From the NCBI RefSeq assembly GCF_004016445.2, contig NZ_SADT02000001.1, positions 2,089,630 to 2,153,629 on the forward strand: a DNA stretch of 64,000 bases, in the 5' to 3' direction. Of the stretch, positions 16,950 to 26,613 are shown in pieces. Position 1 is the first letter of the stretch; each line of letters starts with the position of its first letter. A program made the position numbers and the translations under genes. The stretch comes from Mesorhizobium sp. M2E.F.Ca.ET.219.01.1.1. Lineage in GTDB: Bacteria > Pseudomonadota > Alphaproteobacteria > Rhizobiales > Rhizobiaceae. The notes under the pieces are model-generated. The model was not told where the DNA came from and ran no database searches. It worked only from the letters and a program-made list of their open reading frames with translations.

Positions 16950-18059
16950 ATGAGCATGATCTATTACACGCTTGGCAACAGCGGGCTGCGCGTCAGCCGG
17001 CTGGCGCTCGGCACCATGACCTTCGGCACCGAGTGGGGCTGGGGCGCGGACAGGGACACCGCCCGTGCGATATTCGACGCCTATGTCGAAGCGGGCGGCA
17101 ACTTCTTCGACACCGCCGACCTCTATACCGGCGGCACGGCCGAGACCTGGCTCGGCGAGTTCGTCGCCGAGCGTGGCTTGCGCGACAAGGCGGTGATCGC
17201 CACAAAATTCACCTTCAACGCGGAACCGGGCAATCCCAACACCGGAGGCAATGGCCGCAAGAACATCCTGCGTGCGGTGGATGCCTCGTTGAAGCGGCTC
17301 GGCACCGACTATATCGACCTTTACCTGCTGCATGTCTGGGACAGGATCACACCGGCGGAGGAGGTGCTGCGCACGCTGGATGACCTCGTGCGCGCCGGCA
17401 AGGTTCGCCATATCGGCCTTTCCGACGTGCCGGCCTGGTATGCCGGCCGCGCCCAGGCGATCGCCGAATTGCGCGGCTACGAGCCGGTCTCGGCGCTGCA
17501 GCTCGAATATTCGCTGGCGGAACGAACGATCGAACATGAGTATGTGCCGTTCGCGACCCGTCATGGCGCCGGGATCATGGTGTGGAGCCCTTTAGCCAGC
17601 GGCCTGCTCAGCGGAAAGTACAAACCGATACAGGACGGCAACGCAGGGCGTCTCGATGGCTTCCGCAACACCACGCATCCCGGCTTCCAGAAGTTCAGCG
17701 ACCGCAACTGGGCGATCGTGGCGGAGCTCGAGAAGGTGGCGGCCGAGCTCGGCCGCAGCATGGCGCAGGTTGCGCTCAACTGGGTGGCGACGCGGCCCGG
17801 AGTCGCCTCCGTCATCCTCGGAGCGACCAAGCTCAGCCAGCTCGAGGACAATCTTGGCGCGCTCGATTTTTCGATCCCCGCGGAGCTTCGCACGCGGCTG
17901 GAAAAGGTCAGCGCCACGCCGGCGCCGTTCCCGCATCCCTATTTCGGCTCCGAGATCCAGGTGCGGGTGACCGGCGGCGCGGTCACCGGTGACAAGCCGG
18001 CCGGCTATTCGCCCGCGGTCGTGATCGAAGGCGATGCGGTCAGCATCTCAAGCGACTGA
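16950..18059 (+). CDS. Aldo/keto reductase
   Basis: 369 residues, NADPH-dependent TIM-barrel oxidoreductase. Catalytic tetrad candidates are visible: FFDTADLYTGG (Asp, Tyr), VIATKF (Lys) and YLLHVWD (His). Cofactor-binding motif near GATKLSQLEDNLGAL. The YajO/Tas-like subgroup acts on aldehydes and ketones; the substrate here is unknown. The ATG at 16950 has GGAAG upstream. The last ~35 residues (VRVTGGAVTGDKPAGYSP) extend past the usual barrel. Likely target of the divergent LysR regulator. Confidence 0.92.
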   Translation: MSMIYYTLGNSGLRVSRLALGTMTFGTEWGWGADRDTARAIFDAYVEAGGNFFDTADLYTGGTAETWLGEFVAERGLRDKAVIATKFTFNAEPGNPNTGGNGRKNILRAVDASLKRLGTDYIDLYLLHVWDRITPAEEVLRTLDDLVRAGKVRHIGLSDVPAWYAGRAQAIAELRGYEPVSALQLEYSLAERTIEHEYVPFATRHGAGIMVWSPLASGLLSGKYKPIQDGNAGRLDGFRNTTHPGFQKFSDRNWAIVAELEKVAAELGRSMAQVALNWVATRPGVASVILGATKLSQLEDNLGALDFSIPAELRTRLEKVSATPAPFPHPYFGSEIQVRVTGGAVTGDKPAGYSPAVVIEGDAVSISSD

Positions 18060-18119
18060 TTGAAAAGGGCAAAGATCAAAAGCCAGCAACTGACCGAAAA
18101 AGCCTGGGATTTTGCACGA

Positions 18120-18145
18120 GGGCGCGGCGTGACATCGCCGCGCCC
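18120..18145 (+). terminator. GC-rich hairpin after the aldo/keto reductase
   Basis: Perfect 10-bp stem (18120-18129 with 18136-18145), 6-base loop TGACAT, no strong T run. It separates the reductase set from pyrH. Confidence 0.5.
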
Positions 18146-18242
18146 TTCGTGTATCGGGTCAGCCAGTCATGACAGCATCGCCAGGTGAAGCGGGGGCGGT
18201 TTTGCCTCCAAAATTGCCGCGCCGAGATTTTCGAGGATCAAG

Positions 18243-18965
18243 ATGACGGATAAGCCCCTCTATCGACGTGTCGTGCTGAAAGCTTCCGGCGAAGCGTTGA
18301 TGGGCGAGCAGCATTTCGGCATCGACGTCTCGGTGGTCGACCGCATCGCCGCAGACATCGCCGAGGCGCGCGCGCTGGGCGTGGAAGTGGGCGTCGTCAT
18401 CGGCGGCGGCAACATTTTTCGCGGCGTCGCCGTCGCCTCCAAAGGCGGCGACCGCGTCACCGGCGATCACATGGGCATGCTCGCCACCGTCATCAACTCG
18501 CTGGCGTTGCGCACCTCGCTGAACAAGATCGGCGTCGACGCCGTGGTGCTTTCGGCGATCGCCATGCCGGAACTTTGCGAGAGTTTCTCGCAGCGCCAGG
18601 CGACCGCCTACATGAACCAGGGCAAGGTGGTCATCTTCGCCGGCGGCACCGGCAATCCGTTCTTCACCACCGATTCGGCCGCCGCGCTTCGCGCCGCCGA
18701 GATCGGTGCCGATGCGCTGTTCAAAGGCACGCAGGTCGACGGCGTCTATTCGGCCGACCCCAAGAAAGACCCGAACGCGGTCCGCTTCGACCGCATCAGC
18801 CACGCCGAAGTCATCAAACGCGGGCTTGCGATCATGGATACCGCAGCGATTGCACTTGCGCGCGAAAACAACATTCCGATAATCGTCTATTCGATCCACG
18901 AAAAAGGTGGTTTCGGCGATATTCTGAGGGGCGGCGGCCATTGCACGGTCGTCACCGACAAGTAA
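18243..18965 (+). CDS. pyrH: UMP kinase
   Basis: 240 residues. PyrH phosphorylates UMP to UDP. Amino-acid-kinase features: YRRVVLKASGEALMG (ATP phosphate binding), VVIGGGNIFRG, and VIFAGGTGNPFFTTDSAA (nucleotide binding), then ADALFKGTQVDGVYSADP. Length is normal (E. coli 241). First gene of the pyrH-frr-uppS-cdsA-rseP-bamA block conserved in proteobacteria. Confidence 0.98.
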   Translation: MTDKPLYRRVVLKASGEALMGEQHFGIDVSVVDRIAADIAEARALGVEVGVVIGGGNIFRGVAVASKGGDRVTGDHMGMLATVINSLALRTSLNKIGVDAVVLSAIAMPELCESFSQRQATAYMNQGKVVIFAGGTGNPFFTTDSAAALRAAEIGADALFKGTQVDGVYSADPKKDPNAVRFDRISHAEVIKRGLAIMDTAAIALARENNIPIIVYSIHEKGGFGDILRGGGHCTVVTDK

Positions 18966-19054
18966 CAGGCGCCGGGATCCGCCAAGCGACGACGGAACCG
19001 CGGGCGAGAAACGATAGAAGCAGTGAACCCGGCTAACGGGTCGAGGAGATGATC

Positions 19055-19609
19055 ATGAGTGGCGAGTACGAAGACCTGAAGCGACGCATGGACGGGGCGA
19101 TCGCCGCTTTCAAGCACGATCTGGCTTCGCTGCGCACCGGCCGAGCCTCCAGCAACTTGCTCGATGCCATCCAGGTGCAGGCCTATGGCACGGCGATGCC
19201 GATCAACCAGGTGGCTAACGTATCGGTGCCGGAGCCGCGCATGATTTCGGTGTCGGTCTGGGACAAGTCGATGGTCAGCGCGGTCGACCGTGCCATCCGC
19301 GAAGCCAATCTGGGCTTCAACCCGATCGTCGACGGCACCACGCTCAGGATTCCGCTGCCCGAGCTCAACGAGCAGCGCCGCAAGGAGCTGGTCAAGATCT
19401 CGCATGGTTACGCCGAGAATGCGCGCGTCGCGGTTCGCCATGTTCGCCGCGACGGCATGGATTTCCTCAAGAAGGCCGAGAAGGATGGCACCATCAGCGA
19501 GGACGATCAGCGCAAGCGCTCCGACCAGGTGCAGAAGCTGACCGACGAGATGATCAGCACGATCGATCACCTGCTTTCCGATAAGGAAGCTGAAATCATG
19601 CAGGTTTAG
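19055..19609 (+). CDS. frr: Ribosome recycling factor
   Basis: 184 residues, the usual size. RRF with EF-G splits the post-termination ribosome. Typical blocks are [41 protein letters not shown] and [17 protein letters not shown] 19055 is chosen over 19049 because GAGGAG abuts 19049 directly but sits 6 bases before 19055. It follows pyrH by 89 bp. Confidence 0.97.
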   Translation: MSGEYEDLKRRMDGAIAAFKHDLASLRTGRASSNLLDAIQVQAYGTAMPINQVANVSVPEPRMISVSVWDKSMVSAVDRAIREANLGFNPIVDGTTLRIPLPELNEQRRKELVKISHGYAENARVAVRHVRRDGMDFLKKAEKDGTISEDDQRKRSDQVQKLTDEMISTIDHLLSDKEAEIMQV

Positions 19610-19639
19610 GGTCGGGTTTTCCGGCTCGAAAGCGAGATT

Positions 19640-20359
19640 ATGGCAACGCCCGCGCATGTCGCGATCATCATGGATGGAAACGGACGCTGGGCCAAGGCGC
19701 GCGGTCTGCCGCGCCTTGCCGGCCACCGGGCGGGCGTCGAGGCGCTGCGCAAGACAGTCCGTGCGGCGCCGGAGCTCGGCATCTCCTACCTGACCGTCTA
19801 CGCCTTTTCCTCGGAGAACTGGTCGCGGCCGAAATCCGAGGTCAGCGACCTCATGGGTCTGTTGAAGCTGTTCATCCGCCGCGATCTTGCCGAACTGCAT
19901 CAGAACGGCGTGCGGGTGAGGATAATTGGCGACAAGCAAGGGCTGCAGCCAGACATCAGAGGCCTGCTGCAGGAAGCCGAATCGCTGACGGCGGGCAACG
20001 AGTCGCTGACGCTCATCATCGCCTTCAACTATGGTGGCCGCGACGAGATCGTCCGCACCGCCCGCAAGCTGGCGGATGCCGTCGCGCGCGGCGACATGGC
20101 GAGCGACGCGATAACGGCGGAGAGCTTTGCCGCTTCGCTAGATACAAAGGGCATTCCTGATCCTGAGCTTGTGATCCGGACGAGCGGCGAGCTCAGGCTG
20201 TCGAACTTCCTTTTGTGGCAGGCGGCCTATAGCGAGCTTGTCTTCCTGCCTTGCTACTGGCCGGATTTCAGCCGCGAACATCTGGCCGATGCCTTGCGCG
20301 ACTTTGCCGGCCGCGAACGGCGCTTCGGCGGGCTTGCCGCCCGCGATGTCGCGCTTTAG
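19640..20359 (+). CDS. uppS: Isoprenyl transferase (undecaprenyl diphosphate synthase)
   Basis: 239 residues. Cis-prenyltransferase making undecaprenyl diphosphate, the lipid carrier for peptidoglycan and polysaccharides. Catalytic Asp12 lies in [16 protein letters not shown]; other motifs are [25 protein letters not shown] and the C-terminal [24 protein letters not shown] region. The start ATG at 19640 follows frr by 30 bp. Confidence 0.96.
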   Translation: MATPAHVAIIMDGNGRWAKARGLPRLAGHRAGVEALRKTVRAAPELGISYLTVYAFSSENWSRPKSEVSDLMGLLKLFIRRDLAELHQNGVRVRIIGDKQGLQPDIRGLLQEAESLTAGNESLTLIIAFNYGGRDEIVRTARKLADAVARGDMASDAITAESFAASLDTKGIPDPELVIRTSGELRLSNFLLWQAAYSELVFLPCYWPDFSREHLADALRDFAGRERRFGGLAARDVAL

Positions 20360-20371
20360 GCGCCGCCACGC

Positions 20372-21187
20372 ATGAGCAACCTTCAGCAACGTGTCATCTC
20401 GGCAATCGTGATGGCGGCGCTGACGCTTGTGCTCACCTGGCTCGGCGGATTGCCGTTCCGGCTGTTCTGCGCGGGAATAGCGGCGCTGATCTTTTATGAA
20501 TGGACGCGCATGGCGCGCTCGGGCAACGGCGCGGCGCTCGGCTTCCTGCCGGAAGCGCTGATTCTGGTTTTCATCGTCGCGATGATCGCCGGACTGCCGG
20601 CCTTGTGGCTGGTGCTCCTCGTCGTGATCCTCGTGGCGGTCGCGGCCATTGCCGCCCGGATCAGGGGTGCTGCCCAGTGGGAAGCCTCCGGCGTGGCCTA
20701 TGCGGCGCTATCCGGCTTTTCGCTCGCCTATCTTCGTGACGACAACCATTCCGGACTGATTGCGATTCTCTTCCTGTTCGCCGTGGTTTGGGCGACCGAT
20801 ATTGCGGCCTATTTCGTTGGCCGCGCGGTTGGCGGCCCGAAACTTGCGCCGTCGATTTCGCCCGGCAAGACGCAGAGCGGCGCGCTTGGCGGCGCGGTTG
20901 GCGGCCTTGCCGCCGGACTGCTGCTGGCAATTGCAGCCGGCGCCGGCAATCTCGTCCAACTCGGCCTCGCGGCGCTGGTGCTGTCAATCGTTTCCCAGAT
21001 CGGCGATCTGTTCGAATCCTGGGTCAAGCGCCGGCAAGGTGCCAAGGATTCGAGCAACCTCATTCCCGGTCATGGCGGCGTCATGGACCGGGTCGACGGG
21101 CTTGTCGCGGCCGCGTTCGCGCTGTACGTCATTGGTTGGGTCGCGGCGGGCGCCGAGCATCCGGCATTGGGGCTGTTTCCGAACTGA
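20372..21187 (+). CDS. cdsA: Phosphatidate cytidylyltransferase
   Basis: 271 residues with several membrane segments. CdsA makes CDP-diacylglycerol from phosphatidate and CTP, the branch point for all phospholipids. The C-terminal signature is clear: DLFESWVKRRQGAKDSSNLIPGHGG followed by MDRVDGLVAAAFALY. It starts 12 bp after uppS. No dxr gene separates it from rseP, unlike in many other proteobacteria. Confidence 0.96.
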   Translation: MSNLQQRVISAIVMAALTLVLTWLGGLPFRLFCAGIAALIFYEWTRMARSGNGAALGFLPEALILVFIVAMIAGLPALWLVLLVVILVAVAAIAARIRGAAQWEASGVAYAALSGFSLAYLRDDNHSGLIAILFLFAVVWATDIAAYFVGRAVGGPKLAPSISPGKTQSGALGGAVGGLAAGLLLAIAAGAGNLVQLGLAALVLSIVSQIGDLFESWVKRRQGAKDSSNLIPGHGGVMDRVDGLVAAAFALYVIGWVAAGAEHPALGLFPN

Positions 21188-21292
21188 ACGACGATACGGT
21201 CAAGGCGAAAAATGGCGCGCGCCACGGTTTCGCCCGGATTGATGCCACAGTCGCGGCGGAGTGTCGTGTGCGGGCGAATTTGAGGGCATGAC

Positions 21293-22435
21293 TTGAACGA
21301 TATTTTTCACGCGGTCTTCAGCACGCAAGGCTTCGTCCTTGGCACGCTCGTGCCGTTTCTGTTCGTGCTGACCGTCGTCGTGTTCGTCCACGAGATGGGG
21401 CACTATCTCATCGGCCGCTGGTGCGGCATCGGCGTGAAGGCCTTTTCCATCGGTTTCGGCCCCGAGCTCGTCGGCTTTAACGATCGCCACGGGACGCGCT
21501 GGAAGCTTTGCGCCATTCCGCTCGGCGGCTACGTCAAATTCGTCGGCGACATGAATGCGACGTCGAGCCAGCCGAGCGCCGAGGAGATCGAATCGCTGAC
21601 CGACGCCGAGCGCGAGGTCGCCTTCCACACGCAGCCCATATGGAAACGCGCCGCGACAGTCGTTGCGGGGCCGCTGTTCAATTTCCTGCTGACGATCGCC
21701 GTGTTTACGGTGCTGTTTTCCCTCTATGGCCGTCCGGTTCTGGAACCTACGGTGGCCCAGGTCACCGCGGGCAGTCCGGCCGAGAAAGCCGGAATCCTGC
21801 CTGGCGACCGATTCGTCAAAGTCGACGGCAGCAAGGTGGAGACCTTTGCCGATGTGCAGCGCCTGGTTTCAGGCAGGGCAGGCGATGCCATCACCTTCAC
21901 CATGCTGCGCGACGGCAAGGAAATCGCCGTCACGGCGACACCGGAGCCCATGGAGCAGCAGGATGCGCTGGGCAACAAGGTCAAGGTCGCGGTTATCGGC
22001 GTCGTCAACAATGCCGAGCTCGGCCAGCCACGTTTGATCTCCTATACGCCGGCCGGCGCCGTGGTGGCGGCGGTCGAGGAAACCGGCCATGTGATCGAGC
22101 GCACCGGTCAGTTCCTGCAGCGCTTTGCGCTTGGACGCGAGGACAAATGCCAGTTGGGCGGCCCGATCAAGATCGCCAAGATGTCCGGTCAGGCGGCAAA
22201 GCTGGGCTTCGAGTGGCTGGTGCAGCTTGTTGCATTTCTGTCAGTCGGGATAGGATTTCTCAATCTCCTGCCGATTCCCCCTCTCGACGGCGGCCACCTG
22301 TTGTTCTACGGCGTGGAGGCCGTCATAAGGCGGCCCGTTTCGGAGCGAATGATGGAGATGGCCTATCGGACCGGGCTGTTCCTGGTGCTCGGTTTCATGG
22401 GCTTCGTTTTTTGGAATGATCTGTTTGGGTGCTGA
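21293..22435 (+). CDS. rseP: RIP site-2 metalloprotease RseP
   Basis: 380 residues. Inner-membrane zinc protease that cleaves anti-sigma factors within the membrane. HEMGH at 33-37 is the zinc motif; a PDZ domain lies at about 140-215 (AGSPAEKAGILPGDRFVKVDG), and the second zinc region is NLLPIPPLDGGHLLFY. The start must be TTG at 21293: an in-frame TGA lies 12 bases upstream and an overlapping ATG at 21288 runs straight into a stop. GAGGG precedes it. Only one PDZ domain is evident, against two in E. coli. Confidence 0.95.
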   Translation: MNDIFHAVFSTQGFVLGTLVPFLFVLTVVVFVHEMGHYLIGRWCGIGVKAFSIGFGPELVGFNDRHGTRWKLCAIPLGGYVKFVGDMNATSSQPSAEEIESLTDAEREVAFHTQPIWKRAATVVAGPLFNFLLTIAVFTVLFSLYGRPVLEPTVAQVTAGSPAEKAGILPGDRFVKVDGSKVETFADVQRLVSGRAGDAITFTMLRDGKEIAVTATPEPMEQQDALGNKVKVAVIGVVNNAELGQPRLISYTPAGAVVAAVEETGHVIERTGQFLQRFALGREDKCQLGGPIKIAKMSGQAAKLGFEWLVQLVAFLSVGIGFLNLLPIPPLDGGHLLFYGVEAVIRRPVSERMMEMAYRTGLFLVLGFMGFVFWNDLFGC

Positions 22436-22525
22436 AATCATGAAGAAATTTGGCTTCAGCCCCACCCATATTGAGATGCCGTTTACCATGCGTGGGGATA
22501 TGCGTGACGCGAAAGCCACGCGGTA

Positions 22526-22550
22526 CGGTTAAGTAAATACAAATTAACCG
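22526..22550. promoter_or_regulatory. Inverted repeat upstream of bamA
   Basis: CGGTTAA (22526-22532) and TTAACCG (22544-22550) flank an 11-base AT-rich centre. It lies about 100 bp before the bamA start and may be an operator or part of a promoter. No protein can be named. Confidence 0.3.
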
Positions 22551-22653
22551 GGAGCCTTGCGTGTAGGGAAAATCCGGTTAATACGGTAAGGGAAAATACC
22601 GCACGTCCGGTTTTCTCGCCGTGGGGACTACGAGAAAAAGGTACAAAAGCCCG

Positions 22654-25017
22654 ATGAAGGCAGCATCCAAGTTTCTGAGCGCCGCTTCCGCGGCGGCTTT
22701 GTCCGCCGCTCTGGTCGTGCCAGGCGCGCTCGCAGTGCAGTTCGCTGCCACCTCGGTGGCCGAGGCCGCGGTCATTTCGCGTGTCGAGGTCAGCGGCAAC
22801 CAGCGGGTCGATGCGGAGACCATCCGCAATTACATCTCGATCAAGCCGGGCAAGCCCTTCTCCAGCTCCGATATCGACGAAGCCGTCAAGGCGTTGTTCG
22901 GCACTGGGCTGTTCTCGGACGTTCAGATCAACCAGGTCGGTTCCAGTCTGGTCGTCAAGGTTTCCGAGTACAAGGTCGTCAACCAGGTCCTTTTCCAGGG
23001 CAACAAGAAGATCAAGGATAACGCGCTTCAGATGGGTATCCAGCTGAAGCCGCGGGCGACCTTCTCCCAGCAAACGCTCGATGCCGATGTCGAGGCGATC
23101 AAGTCCGCCTACAAGCGCATCGGCCGTGACGATGCCGCCGTGACCACACAGATCATGGATCTCGGCGACAATCGGGTAAACGTGGTCTTCAACATCAACG
23201 AAGGCGGCCGCACGCAGATCGCGGCGATCAATTTCGTCGGCAACCACGCTTATTCCAGCCGCCGCCTGTCCGACGTCATCAACACCAAGCGTTCGTCCTG
23301 GCTGTCCTTCGTGCTGCGCGACGACGTCTATGACGAGGACAAGCTGCGCGCCGACCAGGAGTTGCTGCGCCGCTTCTACTACAATCATGGCTATGCCGAC
23401 TTCCAGGTCGTCTCGGCCGTCGGCGAGCTTGACGACGCCACCAATAAATACACGGTCACCATCACGGTTCAGGAGGGCGATCGCTACACGTTCGGCGACG
23501 TCAGCGTGGAAAGCACCATTCCGGAGGTCGATTCGAAGGCGCTGGAATCCGTCGTCGAAACCCACAAGGGCGATGTCTACAACGCCAAGGATGTCGAGGA
23601 TTCGATCGTCGCCTTGACCGAGAAGGTCGCGGGCTCGGGCTATGCCTTCGCCCAGGTGACGCCGCGCGGCGATCGCAATTTCGAGAACCACACCATTTCG
23701 GTCGTCTACACCATCGACCAAGGCACCAAGGCCTATATCGAGCGCATCGAAATCCGCGGCAACGACCGCACGCGCGACTATGTCATCCGTCGCGAATTCG
23801 ATGTCAGCGAGGGCGATGCCTTCAACCAGGTTCTCATCCAGCGCGCGAAGAAGCGGCTGGAGGGCCTTAATTACTTCCAGTCTGTCGACATTTCGACGGT
23901 TCCTGGCTCGGCGCCCGACCAGGTCGTGCTGGTCGTGACCGTGGTCGAGAAGTCGACCGGCGAGTTCTCCATCGGCGCCGGCTATTCGACCGGTGGCGAC
24001 ACGCCCGGCCCGTCGATCGAGGGTTCGGTCACCGAGCGCAACTTCCTCGGCCGTGGCCAGTACATCAAGCTGTCGGCGGGCGGCGGCAGGCATTCGCGCG
24101 ACTATGCCGTTTCCTTCACCGAGCCCTACTTCCTCGGCCGGCGCATCGCGGCGGGTTTCGATATCTACAAATCGACGCGCGAGTACGACCACTACGACAC
24201 CGACACTACAGGCGCGACTATCCGTTTCGGTCTGCCGATCACCGACAGCATTTCGACGCAGCTGGCGTACAATATCTCGCAGGAGAAGTACTCGCTTGCG
24301 GACAATTGCACGACCAACGGGATCTACGATCCAACCAAGTGCACCATCTCCCAGGCGATTCGCGATGGTGTGGCAGAAAGCCCTTGGCTCAAGTCGTCGG
24401 TCAGCCTTGGTCTGGTTTACAACACCATCGACGACATGAAGAATCCGCATGAAGGCCTTTATGTCACCGGTACGACCGAGTTCGCCGGTTTGGGCGGCGA
24501 TGCCAAGTGGGTCAAGGTGACCGGGCGCGCAAGCGTCTACCAGACGTTGTCCGAACAGCTTGATCTCGTCGGCTTGGTTTCGGGTGGAGCAGGCTACATT
24601 GCGGGCTACGGCAATGGCGATCTGCGTATCTTTGACTACTTCCAGAGCAACGATCGGATGATCCGGGGCTTCGAATATGGGGGTATTGGTCCCGTTGCCA
24701 ACGACGGCAGCGGGGACCATCTCGGTGGCACGACTTACTTCAATGCCTCCGCGGAAGCCCAGTTCCCGCTTCCAGTTATTCCGGAGAGCTTCGGACTGCG
24801 CGGGGCCGTCTTTGCGGATGCGGCGACGCTTTATGGCAACAAGCTTGCCGGTGTCGAGCCGTCTTCAGAAGGCATGAAGCTCCGCGCTTCGGTCGGTGTC
24901 GGCCTGATGTGGGCTTCGCCGTTCGGCCCGATCCGCATTGACTATGCGATCCCGGTCAAGAAAGAGTCGACCGACAACGTGCAGGAATTCAACTTCGGCA
25001 TCGCGACCCGCTTCTGA
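22654..25017 (+). CDS. bamA: Outer membrane protein assembly factor BamA
   Basis: 787 residues. A signal peptide ends near AEA-AV (about residue 39). Five POTRA domains follow (first begins ISRVEVSGNQRVDAETIRNYI; later FVGNHAYSSRRL and IERIEIRGNDRTRDYVIRREFDVSEGDAFNQ), then the Omp85 16-strand barrel ending in the outer-membrane signature Phe. The barrel loop motif VRGF is present as IRGFEYGG. BamA inserts beta-barrel proteins into the outer membrane. ATG 22654 gives the signal peptide; the GTG at 22621 would add a basic prefix. Confidence 0.97.
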   Translation: MKAASKFLSAASAAALSAALVVPGALAVQFAATSVAEAAVISRVEVSGNQRVDAETIRNYISIKPGKPFSSSDIDEAVKALFGTGLFSDVQINQVGSSLVVKVSEYKVVNQVLFQGNKKIKDNALQMGIQLKPRATFSQQTLDADVEAIKSAYKRIGRDDAAVTTQIMDLGDNRVNVVFNINEGGRTQIAAINFVGNHAYSSRRLSDVINTKRSSWLSFVLRDDVYDEDKLRADQELLRRFYYNHGYADFQVVSAVGELDDATNKYTVTITVQEGDRYTFGDVSVESTIPEVDSKALESVVETHKGDVYNAKDVEDSIVALTEKVAGSGYAFAQVTPRGDRNFENHTISVVYTIDQGTKAYIERIEIRGNDRTRDYVIRREFDVSEGDAFNQVLIQRAKKRLEGLNYFQSVDISTVPGSAPDQVVLVVTVVEKSTGEFSIGAGYSTGGDTPGPSIEGSVTERNFLGRGQYIKLSAGGGRHSRDYAVSFTEPYFLGRRIAAGFDIYKSTREYDHYDTDTTGATIRFGLPITDSISTQLAYNISQEKYSLADNCTTNGIYDPTKCTISQAIRDGVAESPWLKSSVSLGLVYNTIDDMKNPHEGLYVTGTTEFAGLGGDAKWVKVTGRASVYQTLSEQLDLVGLVSGGAGYIAGYGNGDLRIFDYFQSNDRMIRGFEYGGIGPVANDGSGDHLGGTTYFNASAEAQFPLPVIPESFGLRGAVFADAATLYGNKLAGVEPSSEGMKLRASVGVGLMWASPFGPIRIDYAIPVKKESTDNVQEFNFGIATRF

Positions 25018-25035
25018 TTTCGTGGTCGCGAGTTT

Positions 25036-25056
25036 CCGGGCCGGCTGACGGCCCGG
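25036..25056 (+). terminator. Hairpin between bamA and lpxD
   Basis: Perfect 8-bp stem CCGGGCCG/CGGCCCGG with loop GCTGA and no T run. It may attenuate expression into the lipid A genes. Confidence 0.4.
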
Positions 25057-25094
25057 ACTAGACTGATCCGACCCAGCTGGATATTGCTTCTGGA

Positions 25095-26150
25095 ATGACC
25101 GATCCGGTGTTCTTCGCGCCTTCACGCCGGTATACGGCTGGCGAGGTCGCGAATCTGACCGGCGCCAGCCTGCTTGATACCGCCCAGGCTGAAATTGCCA
25201 TCGAGGCGCTGGCTCCCGCCAATGAGGGCGGCGACGGCGCGCTCGTCTTTGTCGACGGCAAGCGCAATTTCGCGCTGATGCAGTCGCTGAGGGCGGCCGC
25301 GGTCCTGTGCCCCGTCGATTTTGCCAGCAAGGCACCGCCAGGGGTCGCGGTGCTTATGCATCCTCGCCCGCAACAGGCTTTCGCGATGGTCGGGCGCCTT
25401 TTGTTTCCGCACGCCGCAACTCCGGGGCCGATGACCGGAGAAACCGGCATCTCGGCGCACGCCTTTGTCGATCCGTCCGCACATATCGAGGAAGGGGCGA
25501 TCGTCGAAGCGGGCGCCGTGATCGGTCCCGGCGTGTCCATCGGCAGCGGCACGGTCATCGCGCCTCACGCCGTTGTTGGCCGCTCCTGCCAGATCGGCCG
25601 CGACGGGTTCGTCGGTCCGGGCGCCAGCATCCAATATGCGCTTGTCGGCAATCGTGTCATCATCCATGGCGGCGCGAGGATCGGCCAGGACGGTTTCGGC
25701 TTCGTGGGCGGCGCCAAGGGGCCTGAACGCGTGCCGCAGATCGGTCGCGTCATCATCCAGGACGACGTCGAGATCGGCTCCAATTCGACCGTCGACCGCG
25801 GCGCGATGTCCGATACCATCATCGGCCAAGGCACCAAGATCGACAATCTGGTGCAGATCGCCCACAATGTTCGCATCGGCCGCAATTGCATTATAGCGGG
25901 CCTTTCGGGTATTTCCGGTTCCGTCGTCGTCGGCGACAACGTCACCATGGGTGGCGGTGTCGGCCTCGCCGATCATTTGACCATCGGGCCGGGGGCCAAG
26001 CTTGCTGCGAGAAGTGGATTCATGAACAACGTGCCGGCAGGCGAGATTTGGGGAGGCTATCCGGCACAGCCGATGGCGGAAGCCATGCGCGAGATAGCGA
26101 TGCTGCGCAAGATGGCCAGGACGCGCAAGCAAGGCGGCGGAAATGGCTGA
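25095..26150 (+). CDS. lpxD: UDP-3-O-(3-hydroxyacyl)glucosamine N-acyltransferase
   Basis: 351 residues. LpxD adds the second acyl chain in lipid A synthesis. N-terminal UDP-GlcNAc-binding domain, then left-handed beta-helix hexapeptide repeats ([20 protein letters not shown] and similar), with the catalytic His region [18 protein letters not shown]-terminal helix [16 protein letters not shown]. Overlaps fabZ by 8 bases. It is the first lipid A gene after bamA, a conserved arrangement. Confidence 0.97.
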   Translation: MTDPVFFAPSRRYTAGEVANLTGASLLDTAQAEIAIEALAPANEGGDGALVFVDGKRNFALMQSLRAAAVLCPVDFASKAPPGVAVLMHPRPQQAFAMVGRLLFPHAATPGPMTGETGISAHAFVDPSAHIEEGAIVEAGAVIGPGVSIGSGTVIAPHAVVGRSCQIGRDGFVGPGASIQYALVGNRVIIHGGARIGQDGFGFVGGAKGPERVPQIGRVIIQDDVEIGSNSTVDRGAMSDTIIGQGTKIDNLVQIAHNVRIGRNCIIAGLSGISGSVVVGDNVTMGGGVGLADHLTIGPGAKLAARSGFMNNVPAGEIWGGYPAQPMAEAMREIAMLRKMARTRKQGGGNG

Positions 26151-26604
26151 TATGGTGGCAACTACACTCGAGGCGGTCGACATCATGGGGCTGATGAAGC
26201 TCCTGCCGCACCGCTATCCGTTCCTGCTGATCGATCGCATCGTCGACATCGACGGCGACGAATCCGCCATCGGCATCAAGAACGTGACCATCAACGAGCC
26301 GCATTTCCAGGGCCACTTTCCGCAACAGCCGGTCATGCCCGGCGTGCTGATCATCGAGGCGATGGCCCAGACCGCCGGAGCGATCTGCATTCGCACCCTC
26401 AATGCTGAAAAGCCCTCGCTGGTTTATTTCATGACCATCGACAACGCCAAATTCCGCAAGCCGGTGGTTCCAGGAGACCAGCTCAGGATCCACGTCAAGA
26501 AGATCAAGAAACGCGGTAACCTGCTGAAATTCGCCTGTGAGGCGATGGTTGACGGCGCGAAGGCGGCAGAAGCCGAGGTTTCGGCCATGATGGTTACCGG
26601 CTGA
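26143..26604 (+). CDS. fabZ: 3-hydroxyacyl-ACP dehydratase FabZ
   Basis: 153 residues. Hot-dog fold dehydratase of fatty acid elongation. The active-site motif is [20 protein letters not shown] (catalytic His and Glu), preceded by [16 protein letters not shown]. The ATG at 26143 overlaps the lpxD stop; an in-frame ATG at 26152 is possible. Its place between lpxD and lpxA links hydroxyacyl-ACP supply with lipid A synthesis. Confidence 0.97.
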   Translation: MADMVATTLEAVDIMGLMKLLPHRYPFLLIDRIVDIDGDESAIGIKNVTINEPHFQGHFPQQPVMPGVLIIEAMAQTAGAICIRTLNAEKPSLVYFMTIDNAKFRKPVVPGDQLRIHVKKIKKRGNLLKFACEAMVDGAKAAEAEVSAMMVTG

Positions 26605-26613
26605 CGGTTCGAA

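Noticed and set aside
22483..24720. 745-residue minus-strand open frame opposite bamA
   Set aside because: Shadow of bamA; composition dominated by reversed codons, no recognisable family.
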